DNA from: Klebsiella pneumoniae
GTDB lineage: Bacteria; Pseudomonadota; Gammaproteobacteria; Pseudomonadales; UBA5518
DNA length: 64,000 nucleotides
NCBI GenBank assembly: GCA_945862145.1
Contig: CAMAXE010000001.1
Location: forward strand, 471,089 to 535,088
Reading direction: 5' to 3'
The position numbers and the translations under genes were made by a program. Positions 10,948-21,702 of the stretch are shown here, in pieces; positions within the stretch are counted from its first letter, which is position 1, and each line of letters begins with the position of its first letter. The notes beneath the pieces were generated by a model. That model saw only the letters and a program-made list of their open reading frames with translations, was not told the origin of the DNA and made no database searches.

Positions 10948-11298
10948 TCAGGCATCACCGGAGGCCTCGATTTCACATAACAAAGGGTGTTGGGTCTCGC
11001 GTGCGTAGCGGTTCACCTGCATCGCCTTGGTTTCGGCGATATCCCGGGGGTAGATGCCGCAAACCGCACGGCCCTGCATATGCACCGCGAGCATGATCTG
11101 TGTGGCTTTCTCACGGCCCATACTGAAGAACACCTGAAGCACCTCAACGACGAACTCCATGGGCGTGTAGTCATCGTTCAGCATCACGACCTGGAACAAG
11201 GGAGGCTGTTTGACTTGCGGCCGGGATTCCTGGACCAGCAGATCGTCATCGCCCTTGCGGATCGTCTTTTGTGCCTGTGCTCTGGGTTTCATCGGCAT
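10948..11298 (-). CDS. clpS: ClpS adaptor protein
   Basis: N-degron recognin that binds destabilising N-terminal residues and docks on ClpA. The core [20 protein letters not shown], the [20 protein letters not shown] block and the C-terminal QHPLLCEIE are diagnostic; the DDYTPM segment forms the substrate pocket. I chose the ATG giving [10 protein letters not shown] (116 residues), a normal length. An in-frame ATG at 11325 (MWLAICRV...) has a better purine-rich upstream (AAGAGAGAC) and would add nine residues, so the start is uncertain. It precedes clpA in an apparent operon and is divergent from cspD. Confidence 0.93.
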   Translation of the reverse strand: MPMKPRAQAQKTIRKGDDDLLVQESRPQVKQPPLFQVVMLNDDYTPMEFVVEVLQVFFSMGREKATQIMLAVHMQGRAVCGIYPRDIAETKAMQVNRYARETQHPLLCEIEASGDA

Positions 11299-11413
11299 CG
11301 TGACTCTGCAAATCGCCAACCACATGTCTCTCTTAGTACGCACGGAGACTCTTTCATGGATCGCCCTCTCGCACAAGACACCGGAAACCGGCGGATCCGA
11401 CGGTCCGTCGTGC

Positions 11414-11441
11414 TTGACTATTCCTCACGTCCTCGTATAAA
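11414..11441 (+). promoter_or_regulatory. Sigma-70 promoter for cspD
   Basis: TTGACT, a 16-base spacer and TATAAA form the best housekeeping promoter seen in the window. It predicts a start near 11448 and a 5' leader of about 90 bases before cspD, long for this genome and consistent with the structured leaders of cold-shock-family genes. Confidence 0.7.
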
Positions 11442-11538
11442 AAACAGGCAGCAATGGGTTGCACTGCGCAGGCACCTGCGGGCCCGCTGCCAATAATGAC
11501 AACAAGCACTGCCCGACACGGGCCCTGGGATCGAAGCC

Positions 11539-11772
11539 ATGCATACCGGCGTCGTCAAGTGGTTCAACAATGCCAAAGGCTACGGCTTCATCCTCCCGGA
11601 TGAAGGCAGCGGAGATGTGTTCGCTCACTACTCCGAAATCGTCATGGAAGGCTACAAGACCCTGAAGGCCGGCCAGCCGGTAAAGTTCAAGGTAGAGGCC
11701 GGGCCAAAAGGCATGCATGCAATCGGTATAGAAGCCCGCGAGGGCGTACTCGAGCCAGCATTCTCTGCCTGA
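11539..11772 (+). CDS. cspD: Cold-shock-like protein CspD
   Basis: 77-residue single-stranded nucleic-acid-binding OB fold. It has the RNP1-type KGYGFI and RNP2-type DVFAHYS motifs after [12 protein letters not shown]. The [20 protein letters not shown] segment and the extended C-terminus fit CspD rather than CspA. In E. coli CspD inhibits replication in stationary phase and is itself degraded by Lon; the function here is inferred from the family. It sits beside clpS/clpA and icd, as in Pseudomonas, and has a strong promoter and a long leader upstream. Confidence 0.9.
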   Translation: MHTGVVKWFNNAKGYGFILPDEGSGDVFAHYSEIVMEGYKTLKAGQPVKFKVEAGPKGMHAIGIEAREGVLEPAFSA

Positions 11773-11777
11773 AGCGA

Positions 11778-11807
11778 GACACCGTCGGACTGCTGCCCGA
11801 CGGTGTC
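11778..11807. terminator. Strong hairpin between convergent cspD and icd
   Basis: GACACCGTCGG and CCGACGGTGTC form a perfect 11-base-pair stem with an 8-base loop, placed 6 bases after the cspD stop and 7 bases before the icd stop on the other strand. Neither side has a U-tract, so it may be an intrinsic terminator of the U-less type or an mRNA 3'-end protector for both genes. Confidence 0.55.
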
Positions 11808-11813
11808 AGGCGA

Positions 11814-13067
11814 TCACATATGGGCGACGATCGCGTCGCCGAACTCCGAGCACTTGAGAAGCTTGGCGCCTTCCATCAGGCGCTCGAAATCATAGGTGAC
11901 AGTCTTGGCCTGAATGGCCCCGTTCATCCCCTTGATGATCAGGTCTGCGGCCTCGTTCCACCCCATGTGACGGAGCATCATCTCCGCCGACAGGATGAGT
12001 GAACCGGGATTGACCTTATCCTGCCCCGCATACTTCGGCGCCGTGCCGTGCGTCGCCTCGAACAGCGCCACCGTGTCGCTCAGGTTCGCGCCCGGCGCGA
12101 TTCCGATGCCACCGACCTGCGCCGCCAGCGCGTCGGAAAGATAGTCACCGTTCAGGTTCAGTGTGGCGATCACGCTGTACTCGTCGGGGCGCGTGAGTAT
12201 CTGCTGCAGCATCGCATCGGCAATCACATCCTTCACGACGATGTCCTTGCCGGTATGCGGATTCTTCAATTTGACCCACGGGCCACCATCGAGCAGCTCG
12301 CCGCCGAACTCCTCCTGCGCCAGCTGGTAGCCCCATTCCTTGAAGGAGCCTTCGGTGAATTTCATGATGTTGCCCTTGTGCACCAGCGTGACCGAGGGCA
12401 GATCCTGCGCGATCGCGTATTGGATGGCACGGCGCACGAGGCGCACGGTACCTTCCTTGGACACGGGCTTGATGCCGATGCCGCAGTTTTCCGGGAACCG
12501 GATCTTCTTGACGCCCATCTCGTCACGCAGGTACTTGATTAGCTTGTCGGCTTCAGGCGAGCCGGCCTTCCACTCGATACCCGCGTAGATGTCCTCGGAG
12601 TTCTCACGGAAGATGACCATGTTGGTCTTCCACGGCTCACGCACCGGCGAGGGGACGCCCTCGAACCAGCGCACGGGACGCAAACAGACGTAGAGATCGA
12701 GCTCCTGGCGAAGCGCCACGTTCAGCGAGCGAAACCCGCCGCCGACGGGCGTGGTGAGCGGGCCCTTGATAGACACTGCGTAGTCTTTGATGGCATGCAG
12801 CGTCTCGGCAGGAAACCAGTCGCCCTCATAGAGTTCAGCGGCTTTCTCGCCGGTGTAGATCTCCATCCAGCTGATGCGCCGCTTGCCTGCGTATGACTTG
12901 GCGACGGCAGCGTCCACGACCTTGATCATGGCGGGCGTGATGTCCACTCCAATACCGTCGCCCTCGATGAACGGGATGACGGGATGATCAGGGACAGTGA
13001 GCGAGTGATCAGCGTTGACCGTGATCTTATCGCCCTGCGCGGGCACCTTGATGTGCTTGTAGGACAT
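11814..13067 (-). CDS. icd: NADP-dependent isocitrate dehydrogenase
   Basis: TCA-cycle enzyme that oxidises isocitrate to 2-oxoglutarate with NADP. The 417-residue product starts [15 protein letters not shown] with GGGAGCAAGCA before the ATG; the frame is open 10 codons further but that part is not conserved. Family landmarks are [13 protein letters not shown], the phosphorylatable loop [48 protein letters not shown] and [19 protein letters not shown]. The Ser in the GGFRSLNV loop suggests IcdK (AceK) control is possible, although no aceK is in the window. It is convergent with cspD and divergent from rluE. Confidence 0.95.
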   Translation of the reverse strand: MSYKHIKVPAQGDKITVNADHSLTVPDHPVIPFIEGDGIGVDITPAMIKVVDAAVAKSYAGKRRISWMEIYTGEKAAELYEGDWFPAETLHAIKDYAVSIKGPLTTPVGGGFRSLNVALRQELDLYVCLRPVRWFEGVPSPVREPWKTNMVIFRENSEDIYAGIEWKAGSPEADKLIKYLRDEMGVKKIRFPENCGIGIKPVSKEGTVRLVRRAIQYAIAQDLPSVTLVHKGNIMKFTEGSFKEWGYQLAQEEFGGELLDGGPWVKLKNPHTGKDIVVKDVIADAMLQQILTRPDEYSVIATLNLNGDYLSDALAAQVGGIGIAPGANLSDTVALFEATHGTAPKYAGQDKVNPGSLILSAEMMLRHMGWNEAADLIIKGMNGAIQAKTVTYDFERLMEGAKLLKCSEFGDAIVAHM

Positions 13068-13100
13068 TGCTTGCTCCCGGAAGTGTGTACTCAACATCGA

Positions 13101-13123
13101 CCGGCGGCTGGCGCCGCCGCCGG
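13101..13123 (-). other. GC-rich stem-loop in the icd 5' leader
   Basis: CCGGCGGC and GCCGCCGG can pair in an 8-base-pair stem with a 7-base loop. It begins where the predicted icd transcript starts, so it may form a 5' stem that protects the mRNA. Function is inferred only. Confidence 0.4.
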
Positions 13124-13128
13124 GCCGG

Positions 13129-13155
13129 AGTATAGCATCGCCTCCGACATCTCAA
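13129..13155 (-). promoter_or_regulatory. Candidate sigma-70 promoter for icd
   Basis: On the minus strand TTGAGA (13155-13150), a 15-base spacer and TATACT (13134-13129) lie 62 bases upstream of the icd ATG. The -10 is good; the spacer is short. Confidence 0.45.
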
Positions 13156-13179
13156 GGTCCCGCATTCAGACGATCACCA

Positions 13180-13794
13180 ATGCCGGACATCATCCTGCTG
13201 AACAAGCCCTACGGCGTCCTCAGCCAGTTCACCGACGAGGCCGGACGTCCGACTCTCGCGGGCCTGCTACGGGCGCCGGGATTTCGCCCTGCGGGCCGGC
13301 TTGATGCTGACTCTGAAGGGCTGCTCGCGCTGTGTGACGACGGTGCGTTGCAGGCGCGCATCGCCTCACCACGCCACAAATTACACAAAACCTATCTGGT
13401 GCAGGTCGAGGGCGAGCCAGGCGATGCGGCGCTCGCATCACTACGCACCGGCGTGACCCTGAAAGACGGTCCGGCACGCGCCCGGTCGGCCCGCGCGATC
13501 CCGGAGCCCGCGCTGTGGGCGAGGGATCCTCCCGTGCGCTATCGCGCCCGGATTCCTACCTCGTGGCTGGAGATCGTGCTCACGGAGGGCCGGAACCGCC
13601 AGGTCCGTCGGATGACCGCAGCCATCGGATTTCCGACGCTGCGACTGGTGCGCTGGCAGATCGGGCCGTGGAGTCTGGAGGGACTGGCACCCGGTCAGTG
13701 GCGTCGTCTTCAGGTTATTCCGGACTCGCTTGACCCATCGCGGCGCACACCCCGGCCCGGCATAATGCACATCCCTGACGGAGAACGCTCATGA
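13180..13794 (+). CDS. rluE: 23S rRNA pseudouridine synthase, RluE/RsuA family
   Basis: Isomerises a specific uridine to pseudouridine in rRNA; RluE modifies U2457 of 23S rRNA in E. coli. The 204-residue product has the catalytic motif GRLDADSEGLLAL near residue 40, LNKPYGVLSQF at the start and EGRNRQVRRMTAAIGFPTLRL near the end. Like RluE it lacks an N-terminal S4 domain, which separates it from RluB/RsuA. It is followed by the Nudix gene with a 4-base ATGA overlap, so translation is coupled. The exact target base cannot be read from sequence. Confidence 0.88.
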   Translation: MPDIILLNKPYGVLSQFTDEAGRPTLAGLLRAPGFRPAGRLDADSEGLLALCDDGALQARIASPRHKLHKTYLVQVEGEPGDAALASLRTGVTLKDGPARARSARAIPEPALWARDPPVRYRARIPTSWLEIVLTEGRNRQVRRMTAAIGFPTLRLVRWQIGPWSLEGLAPGQWRRLQVIPDSLDPSRRTPRPGIMHIPDGERS

Positions 13795-14264
13795 GTACCG
13801 ACCATCGCCCCTGGGTGCCGCGCGTAACGGTGGCCACGGTGGTCTTCGACAAGGGCCGCTACCTCATGGTGGAGGAGATCGCCGAGACCGGGCAGCCCGT
13901 CTTGAACCAGCCCGCTGGACATCTGGAGCCCGGGGAGTCACTCGCCGATGCCGCCAGACGAGAGACACTGGAGGAGACCGGCTGGCACGTGGAGATCGAA
14001 GCCCTGCTGGGTGCTTCGCTTCTTAGCAATGCCATAACTGGAATCACCTATTACCGGACCAGCTTTGTTGGCCGCCCGCTGCGGCACGACCCCGAGCACC
14101 CACTGGACCGCGAGATCATCGCGCCCCGCTGGCTTAGCTACACCGAGATCATTGCCGATGCCGCCCGCCTGCGCAGCGAGTCGGTGCTCGCCACCATCGA
14201 GCAACACCGCTCCGGGGTGCGCTTCCCGCTCGGGGAGTTCTTCTACCCGCGGATACCGCAATGA
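13791..14264 (+). CDS. nudJ: Nudix hydrolase, NudJ-like
   Basis: Hydrolyses nucleoside di/triphosphate-type substrates. NudJ of E. coli releases phosphate from HMP-PP and nucleoside triphosphates; the substrate here is inferred. The 157-residue product has the complete Nudix box, [20 protein letters not shown] followed by TGW, around residues 43-65, and the NudJ-type opening [22 protein letters not shown]. It lies between the pseudouridine synthase and mnmA, overlapping both by 4 bases, the same order as in Pseudomonas, so the three are probably one operon for RNA modification and nucleotide housekeeping. Confidence 0.9.
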   Translation: MSTDHRPWVPRVTVATVVFDKGRYLMVEEIAETGQPVLNQPAGHLEPGESLADAARRETLEETGWHVEIEALLGASLLSNAITGITYYRTSFVGRPLRHDPEHPLDREIIAPRWLSYTEIIADAARLRSESVLATIEQHRSGVRFPLGEFFYPRIPQ

Positions 14265-15345
14265 CGCCAGTGGGCGAAGCGGTGATCGTGGGCGTATCGG
14301 GGGGCGTCGACTCCGCGGTGAGCGCCTTCCTGCTCCGCGAGCAGGGATACGCGGTGGAAGGCCTGTTCATGAAGAACTGGGACGAGGATGACGGCACCGA
14401 GTACTGCACTGCCAAGGCCGACCTCGCTGATGCGCAAGCCGTCTGCGATCTGCTCGGCATACGCCTGCACACGGCCAACTTCGCGGCCGAGTACTGGGAT
14501 AACGTCTTCGAACATTTTCTCGCCGAATACCGTGCGGGGCGCACGCCCAACCCTGATGTGCTGTGCAACCGCGAGATCAAGTTCAAGGTTTTCGCCGAAT
14601 ATGCCGAGACACTGGGCGCCAGCCGTATCGCCACGGGACACTATGCCCGGCTGTCCCGCGAACATGGCCGTACACGTCTGCTCACCGGACTCGACGCTGG
14701 CAAGGACCAGACGTACTTCCTCCACGCGGTCCCCGGGGCGCAACTCGCACGCTGCCTGTTCCCCGTGGGCGAACTGCCCAAACACGAAGTTCGGCGCATC
14801 GCCCGCGAGCAGGACTTCCCGGTCGCCGCAAAAAAAGACAGCACCGGGATCTGCTTCATCGGCGAGCGACGCTTCGCGGATTTCCTGCGGCGTTACCTGC
14901 CCGCCCAGCCCGGCGAGATTCGCGGCGTCGATGGGGAGCGGCTCGGCGAACACCACGGCCTGATGTACTACACGCTGGGACAGCGCCAGGGGCTGGGGAT
15001 CGGCGGCGTGAGCGGACATGCCGAAGAGCCGTGGTACGTGGTCGACAAGGATCTAGCGCGCAACAGGCTCGTCGTCGCCCAGGGCGGGGGCCATACGGCG
15101 CTGCTCTCGCGCGCGCTGGAATGCGCCGAGCTGCACTGGATCGACGGGCCGCCCGAACCCGGGCCGCTTACAGCACGGATTCGCTACCGGCAAGCAGACC
15201 AGCCCTGCAGCATGGAACCCATCGGTGAAGGCCGCGCCCGCGTGCACTTCGCGCAACCCCAGCGGGCCGTGACGCCGGGACAGTACGTCGTCATGTATCA
15301 GGGACAATGCTGCCTGGGCGGCGGTGTGATCGAGGCACGCATCGC

Positions 15346-15349
<4 letters not shown>
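14261..15349 (+). CDS. mnmA: tRNA-specific 2-thiouridylase MnmA
   Basis: Puts sulfur at position 2 of the wobble uridine in tRNA for Lys, Glu and Gln, taking persulfide from the Tus relay. The 362-residue product has the PP-loop [20 protein letters not shown], the first catalytic Cys in [12 protein letters not shown] (about residue 103) and the second in [12 protein letters not shown] (about 203), plus [10 protein letters not shown] and a C-terminal beta-barrel. Both cysteines needed for activity are present. It overlaps nudJ and hflD by 4 bases each. Confidence 0.96.
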
Positions 15350-17428
<2,079 letters not shown>

Positions 17429-17432
17429 ATGC

Positions 17433-17927
17433 ATGGTGCGGCCCAAGACCGATGGACGGCGTGATATCGATCCGGCGGGCGACCGGACTGGCGCGCTCGC
17501 GGAGCTCCTGCAGGCCGGCAAGCGCATCGTGCGGATCCTGAGTGATGCACTGGAGCCAGCGATATTCGACACCGAGGCGGTAGCACCAGAAATTTCCCGC
17601 ATCGCCCGCAGTGGACGCCAGTGCGAGGTGCGGATCCTTCTTAAAGACAGCCGCAATCTCTCGAAGCGCCGGCACCGGTTGGGCACGCTGCATCGCCGGC
17701 TGGAGTCCAACGTCCAGATCCGCAAACTGACGGAATTCCCTGAGCACTTCATCGCCAACTACGTTCTGGTGGACGACGGGGGCATTTTTTTCATGCCCAT
17801 GGATGACGACAAAGTCTGCTTCGTAAATGCCTACGACAGGCCACTTGCCCGCTACTTCACTGAGCAGTTCGATGATCTCTGGTCGCGCAGCGCACAAGAT
17901 CCCGAACTTCGTGTAATGCCCCTCTGA
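17433..17927 (+). CDS. DUF7931 / PLD-like domain protein
   Basis: Uncharacterised 164-residue protein. The order of elements fits the domain I know as DUF7931, a single phospholipase-D-like half: GKRIVRILSDALEPAIFD, then a strand-helix part with CEVRILLKDSR, HRLGTLHRRLESNVQIRKL, and a C-terminal YFTEQFDDLWSRSAQDPELR. It has no HKD catalytic motif, so enzymatic phosphodiesterase activity is unlikely. No signal peptide or membrane segment is seen. It sits directly behind purB, 4 bases after its stop, a position also seen in Pseudomonas, so co-expression with purine synthesis is likely. Function unknown. Confidence 0.75.
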   Translation: MVRPKTDGRRDIDPAGDRTGALAELLQAGKRIVRILSDALEPAIFDTEAVAPEISRIARSGRQCEVRILLKDSRNLSKRRHRLGTLHRRLESNVQIRKLTEFPEHFIANYVLVDDGGIFFMPMDDDKVCFVNAYDRPLARYFTEQFDDLWSRSAQDPELRVMPL

Positions 17928-17953
17928 CGATCTCGAATACAGGAAGCACATTG

Positions 17954-19066
17954 ATGCGCCGCTACGCGATATTGGTCTTGGCGACGTTGGTTTTACTGCC
18001 TGCACTGGCACCTTCAGTGCAGGCCCGACCACTCACCCGAAACCTCGTTCTGATCACGCTTGACGGTGTGCGTACGGAGGAAATTTTCGGGGGCTTCGAC
18101 GAAATCATCGCCTCTCATTCCGCAACTCAACCTTATTCGGAGATAGAAGAAGTGCGCGGGCGCTTCATCGGCACCACGCGCGAGGCACGCCGGGAAGCAT
18201 TGATGCCGGTGCTCTGGGGCAAACTCGTTCCGCACGGAGTGATCTTCGGCAATCGCGATCTCGGCTCTCCGATGCGGGTGCAGAACCCTTACTGTTTCTC
18301 GGCGCCGGGCTATACCGAGATGCTGACAGGCGCCCCGCGTGCCGAGGTCACCACCAATGACATACGCCGTTACGCCTATCGTACGGCGCTCGAAGTCGTT
18401 GCACGGAAGCTGCAACTGCCACTGGGTGCCGTGGCACAAATCGGCTCCTGGGACGGGTTTTCCTCGGCCGCCGCGAGTCGCGACGGCATCATCCTGACGA
18501 CTGGTGGTTTCGACGCGCTGCCAGCGCGGTTCTCGACGCCGGAGGCAGATACGCTGGCGGAACTTCGCAAGGACGTCCTCGGCCTGTGGGAGGAAGGCAG
18601 CGAGGATGTGATCACTTTCCGCCTCGCCGAGACCTACATCCAGGCCAACACCCCGCGCCTCGCTTGGATCGGTCTGGGTAATTCTGATGATTGGGCCCAT
18701 GCGGACCGCTACGACCGCCTGCTCGTGTATCTCAACCGCGTAGACCGGCTGATTGGCGAATTCTGGGATGGCTTGCAGGCAAACCCGCAGTACCGGGACC
18801 AGACCACGCTCATCATCACGACAGACCACGGTCGCGGAATCAAGGGAAAGACCTGGTCGGAGCACGACTGCTCTATACCGGGTAGCGAGTGGATCTGGGC
18901 AGTGGTAGTGGGACCCGACACCCCGGCAACCGGCGAAGCGCGCAACACATCGGAGCTCTACCAGGGGCAGGTGGCGGCAACCGTGCTGCAGTTTTTCGGT
19001 CTCCCGGCATCGACGCTGGGGCCCGATGTACGCCCTGCCCTGCCAGGCACACTGACCGCCAAGTGA
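17954..19066 (+). CDS. Exported alkaline-phosphatase-superfamily hydrolase
   Basis: Probably a periplasmic metal-dependent hydrolase of phosphate or sulfate esters. The 370-residue product has a signal peptide (MRRYAILVLATLVLLPALA, cleavage likely after SVQA). Superfamily metal-site elements are LVLITLDGVRTEE (first Asp), NPYCFSAPGYTEMLTG (probable Ser/Thr nucleophile region), SDDWAHADRYD, IITTDHGRG and WSEHDC. I chose the ATG at 17954, with AGGAAG 7 bases upstream; a TTG directly precedes it. The substrate cannot be told from sequence, and it could be a phosphodiesterase or a sulfatase-like enzyme. The next gene downstream is a KstD-type flavoprotein. Confidence 0.8.
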   Translation: MRRYAILVLATLVLLPALAPSVQARPLTRNLVLITLDGVRTEEIFGGFDEIIASHSATQPYSEIEEVRGRFIGTTREARREALMPVLWGKLVPHGVIFGNRDLGSPMRVQNPYCFSAPGYTEMLTGAPRAEVTTNDIRRYAYRTALEVVARKLQLPLGAVAQIGSWDGFSSAAASRDGIILTTGGFDALPARFSTPEADTLAELRKDVLGLWEEGSEDVITFRLAETYIQANTPRLAWIGLGNSDDWAHADRYDRLLVYLNRVDRLIGEFWDGLQANPQYRDQTTLIITTDHGRGIKGKTWSEHDCSIPGSEWIWAVVVGPDTPATGEARNTSELYQGQVAATVLQFFGLPASTLGPDVRPALPGTLTAK

Positions 19067-19105
19067 TCCAGCCATCCGTCTTAACTTCCCCCGAGGATAT
19101 CCAGC

Positions 19106-20593
19106 ATGACCACGCCTGAGCACAAAACGGTGCCCACCCGCCCCCGTCATCTCTCGAGCGTAACGGCGTGGGATATGGAAACCGATGTGGTGGTCGCCGG
19201 TTTTGGCGGTGCCGGCGCCTGCGCGGCCATCGAGGCGCACGACAACGGCGCTGCAGTGATGATCTTCGAACTCGCCAGTGACTCGGGGGGTTCCACCAAA
19301 CTCTCGAGCGCGGAAATCTACATGGGAGCCGGCACACGGGTGCAACAGGCCTGCGGCATAGAGGACAGCGCGGAGGACATGTTCCGCTTCCTTATGGCGT
19401 CCAACGGTCCCATCGCCGACGAGGCAAAGGTGCGCGCCTACTGCGAAGGCAGCGTCGAGCACTTCGACTGGCTCACCGAGACGCTTGGCGTTCCCTACAA
19501 GGATTCCGTGTACCCGCATCGCGCGATCATGGCGCTCACCGACGACTGCCTGCTGTACACCGGCAGCGAGAAAGCATGGCCCTTCGCGCAGACCGCGCAG
19601 CCAGCGCCACGTGGCCACAACCTGCAGGTCGAGGGCGATAACGGCGGCGCGCTGTTTGCAAAGATCCTCAAGGAAAATGTCGAAAAGCGCGGGATCGGGG
19701 TGCACTTTGAGGCGCGCGTACTCACGCTGATCACCGATGAGCAAGGCGCAGTGCACGGTCTGGTGGTGCGCATCGACCAGCAGGAACGCCTGGTACGCGC
19801 CAGACGCGGCGTGGTGCTGTGCTGCGGCGGCTTCGTGATGAACGAATCCATGCTCCGCAAGCACGCGCCGATGCTGTTGGAAGCCACGCAGCCGATCGGC
19901 AATCCGGGCGACACCGGCAGTGGAATTCTCATGGGACAGGGAGTCGGCGGATCGGCCATCAACATGCACGAAGGCTTTGTCAGCGTGCCCTACTACCCGC
20001 CGGCCTCTCTCACCAATGGCATTTTCGTGAACGCACAGGGCCAACGCTTCATCAACGAGGACTGCTACCACGGGCGCGTCGGCTATTACTGCCTGCAGCA
20101 GCCAGGGCAGAGGGTTTTTCTGGTGGCGAGCGCAGCAGACTTCGGGGATTACCCACAGGGCAGCTACCTGAACGCACACTTCGCTGGAACGACAGAAGAG
20201 TCCGTGGCCGAATTGGAAAACGAACTGCAGTTGCCCGCAGGCACCTTGCAGCAGACCGTCGCCTACTACAACGCGCACGCCGCGCAGGGCGAGGATCCGC
20301 TCTTCCACAAATCACCGGAGTGGCTGAAGCCACTGGAGCTTCCGCTGGCTGCGGTCGACTGCTCCCCCGGGCGCGGGGCTTTTTATCCGTTCTTCACGCT
20401 TGGCGGGCTCGACACCCGCGTGAGCGGCGAAGTGCTCACACCCGAGGGCGAGGTGATCAGAGGACTCTACGCTGCCGGCAGGACGGCCTGCGGCGTACCG
20501 CGTACCGCAGCGGGCTATTGCAGCGGGATCTCCGTAGGGGACGCAAGTTTCTCGGGACGTCAGGCCGGACGCAGCGCGGCCACCCGAGACTGA
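19106..20593 (+). CDS. FAD-dependent dehydrogenase, 3-ketosteroid dehydrogenase/fumarate reductase flavoprotein type
   Basis: 495-residue flavoprotein of the FAD_binding_2 family. The dinucleotide motif VVAGFGGAGACAAIEAHDNG is near residue 28; further family elements are LCCGGFVMNESML, NQ/QRFINEDCY and the C-terminal GLYAAGRTACGVPRTAAGY plus CSGISVGDASFSGR. It has no signal peptide or heme motif, so it is not a periplasmic fumarate reductase. KstD-type activity on a 3-ketosteroid or a related enone is the most likely role by family, but fumarate-type or other dehydrogenation is possible. GAGGATATCCAGC precedes the ATG. It ends 2 bases from a convergent SDR, giving a small accessory redox cluster. 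Confidence 0.82.
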   Translation: MTTPEHKTVPTRPRHLSSVTAWDMETDVVVAGFGGAGACAAIEAHDNGAAVMIFELASDSGGSTKLSSAEIYMGAGTRVQQACGIEDSAEDMFRFLMASNGPIADEAKVRAYCEGSVEHFDWLTETLGVPYKDSVYPHRAIMALTDDCLLYTGSEKAWPFAQTAQPAPRGHNLQVEGDNGGALFAKILKENVEKRGIGVHFEARVLTLITDEQGAVHGLVVRIDQQERLVRARRGVVLCCGGFVMNESMLRKHAPMLLEATQPIGNPGDTGSGILMGQGVGGSAINMHEGFVSVPYYPPASLTNGIFVNAQGQRFINEDCYHGRVGYYCLQQPGQRVFLVASAADFGDYPQGSYLNAHFAGTTEESVAELENELQLPAGTLQQTVAYYNAHAAQGEDPLFHKSPEWLKPLELPLAAVDCSPGRGAFYPFFTLGGLDTRVSGEVLTPEGEVIRGLYAAGRTACGVPRTAAGYCSGISVGDASFSGRQAGRSAATRD

Positions 20594-20595
20594 AC

Positions 20596-21375
20596 TCAGG
20601 GCTTCTCGAACTGCAGGACGGTTTTCCACCACAGCCGCGGCGCCAGGGTGTGCCAGATCTCCAGCAGCTTGGCCTCACCCGGGTAGATCGCTTTCTTACC
20701 CTTTTCGAGCCCTGCCTCGATCTGGGTGACGATCTTCTCGGGATCGCTCAAGCGTCCGCTCTTTTTCGCCTGATGCAGGGCTTGGGCGGCATCCGTGTTC
20801 AGAGACTGCTCGATCAGCGGCGTATTGACCGCCGGTGGCAACACCACGGCAATCCTGAGAGCCGTCTTGGAAAGCTCGTTGGCAAGGGTTTCACCCAGCA
20901 CGTTCACCGCAGCTTTGGATGCCGCATAGGCTCCCAGTTTCGGCGTGAGCGCCATCCCGGAGATCGAGCCGAACAGGATCACATCGCCCCGATTTCGCGC
21001 GATCATGCCGGGCACCACAGCCCGAATCATGTGCAGGGTGCCAAAGTAGTTCACCTCGATCAGGCGACGTGCCTCCTCCAGCGTGGTGTCCATGACCGCG
21101 TAGCTCGGCATGATGCCCGCCGCGTGCGTGAGGCGGTCAATAGGACCGAGTTCACGCTCGACATCCGCAACACGGTCTTCGACCTGCTTCCAGTCGGCCA
21201 CGTTGCAGCGCCATGCGCGAATGTTGGGCGAGGCTGCCGCGGTCTCGGCAAGCGCGCGCTCGTTCATGTCGAGAATCGCGACCTTGGCCCCGCCCTGGGC
21301 GAGCCTCAAGGCCGAAACCCGCCCCATGCCGCTCGCACCACCGGTTACCAGAGCAACCTTGCCTGTGAATGCCAC
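20596..21375 (-). CDS. Short-chain dehydrogenase/reductase (SDR)
   Basis: Classical SDR of 259 residues: cofactor motif VTGGASGMGRVSALRLA near residue 10, acidic residue in ILDMNERAL after strand 2 (suggesting NAD preference), active-site Ser in GSISGMAL and YAASK (Tyr-x3-Lys). The catalytic-Asn loop reads THAAGIM, close to the usual NNAG. I chose the GTG at 21375 because GGGAGAA lies about 6 bases upstream and the protein then starts at the Rossmann strand; the open frame continues 36 codons further without similarity. A C-terminal extension (EIWHTLAPRLWWKTV) resembles SDRs from steroid or lipid loci. Substrate unknown. Confidence 0.85.
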   Translation of the reverse strand: MAFTGKVALVTGGASGMGRVSALRLAQGGAKVAILDMNERALAETAAASPNIRAWRCNVADWKQVEDRVADVERELGPIDRLTHAAGIMPSYAVMDTTLEEARRLIEVNYFGTLHMIRAVVPGMIARNRGDVILFGSISGMALTPKLGAYAASKAAVNVLGETLANELSKTALRIAVVLPPAVNTPLIEQSLNTDAAQALHQAKKSGRLSDPEKIVTQIEAGLEKGKKAIYPGEAKLLEIWHTLAPRLWWKTVLQFEKP

Positions 21376-21449
21376 CTTGAATTCTCCCGCAGAAGCCAAA
21401 GCCGCCAGTGTAACGAACCACCGCAGGGGCTCAATGGCAAGCGGCGCCA

Positions 21450-21605
21450 ATGCGGGCTGACAATTTGCTTCCGCACGCGTCACTGCCCGGCCAGGCGGAG
21501 ATCACCCACCCCTTCTACGGCAATGCCGAGCACCTCGACGGGGCCCTGCGCCGGAGCAAAGCCGGGGTGGCATCACTGCTCGAGGGGATTCTCGGCGCCG
21601 ATTGA
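21450..21605 (+). pseudogene. 51-codon open frame, possibly a C-terminal gene remnant
   Basis: The frame encodes 51 residues; the first 11 are low in GC3, whereas from LPGQAEITHPFYGNAEHLDG on, nearly every codon ends in G or C, as in real genes here. There is no ribosome site before the ATG. The abrupt change of codon character near 21483 suggests the 3' end of a lost gene, although a genuine small protein cannot be excluded. I do not recognise its family. It lies between the divergent SDR start (75 bases away) and aroG; the remaining 98 bases before aroG show only a possible -10 (TATACT at 21647) without a good -35. Confidence 0.35.
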
Positions 21606-21702
21606 TACAAGTGCGTCGCCAGCGCGGATGGCTCGGCAAGCCTTGCTATACTTGAGGCAGCCCTCCGGGGACCCCGATGTACTCACTGGCAGCCCCCGAA
21701 CC

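Noticed and set aside
18014..20308. 764-residue minus-strand open frame
   Set aside because: Antisense to the phosphatase-like and flavoprotein genes, which have clear family motifs; long antisense frames are common at this GC content.
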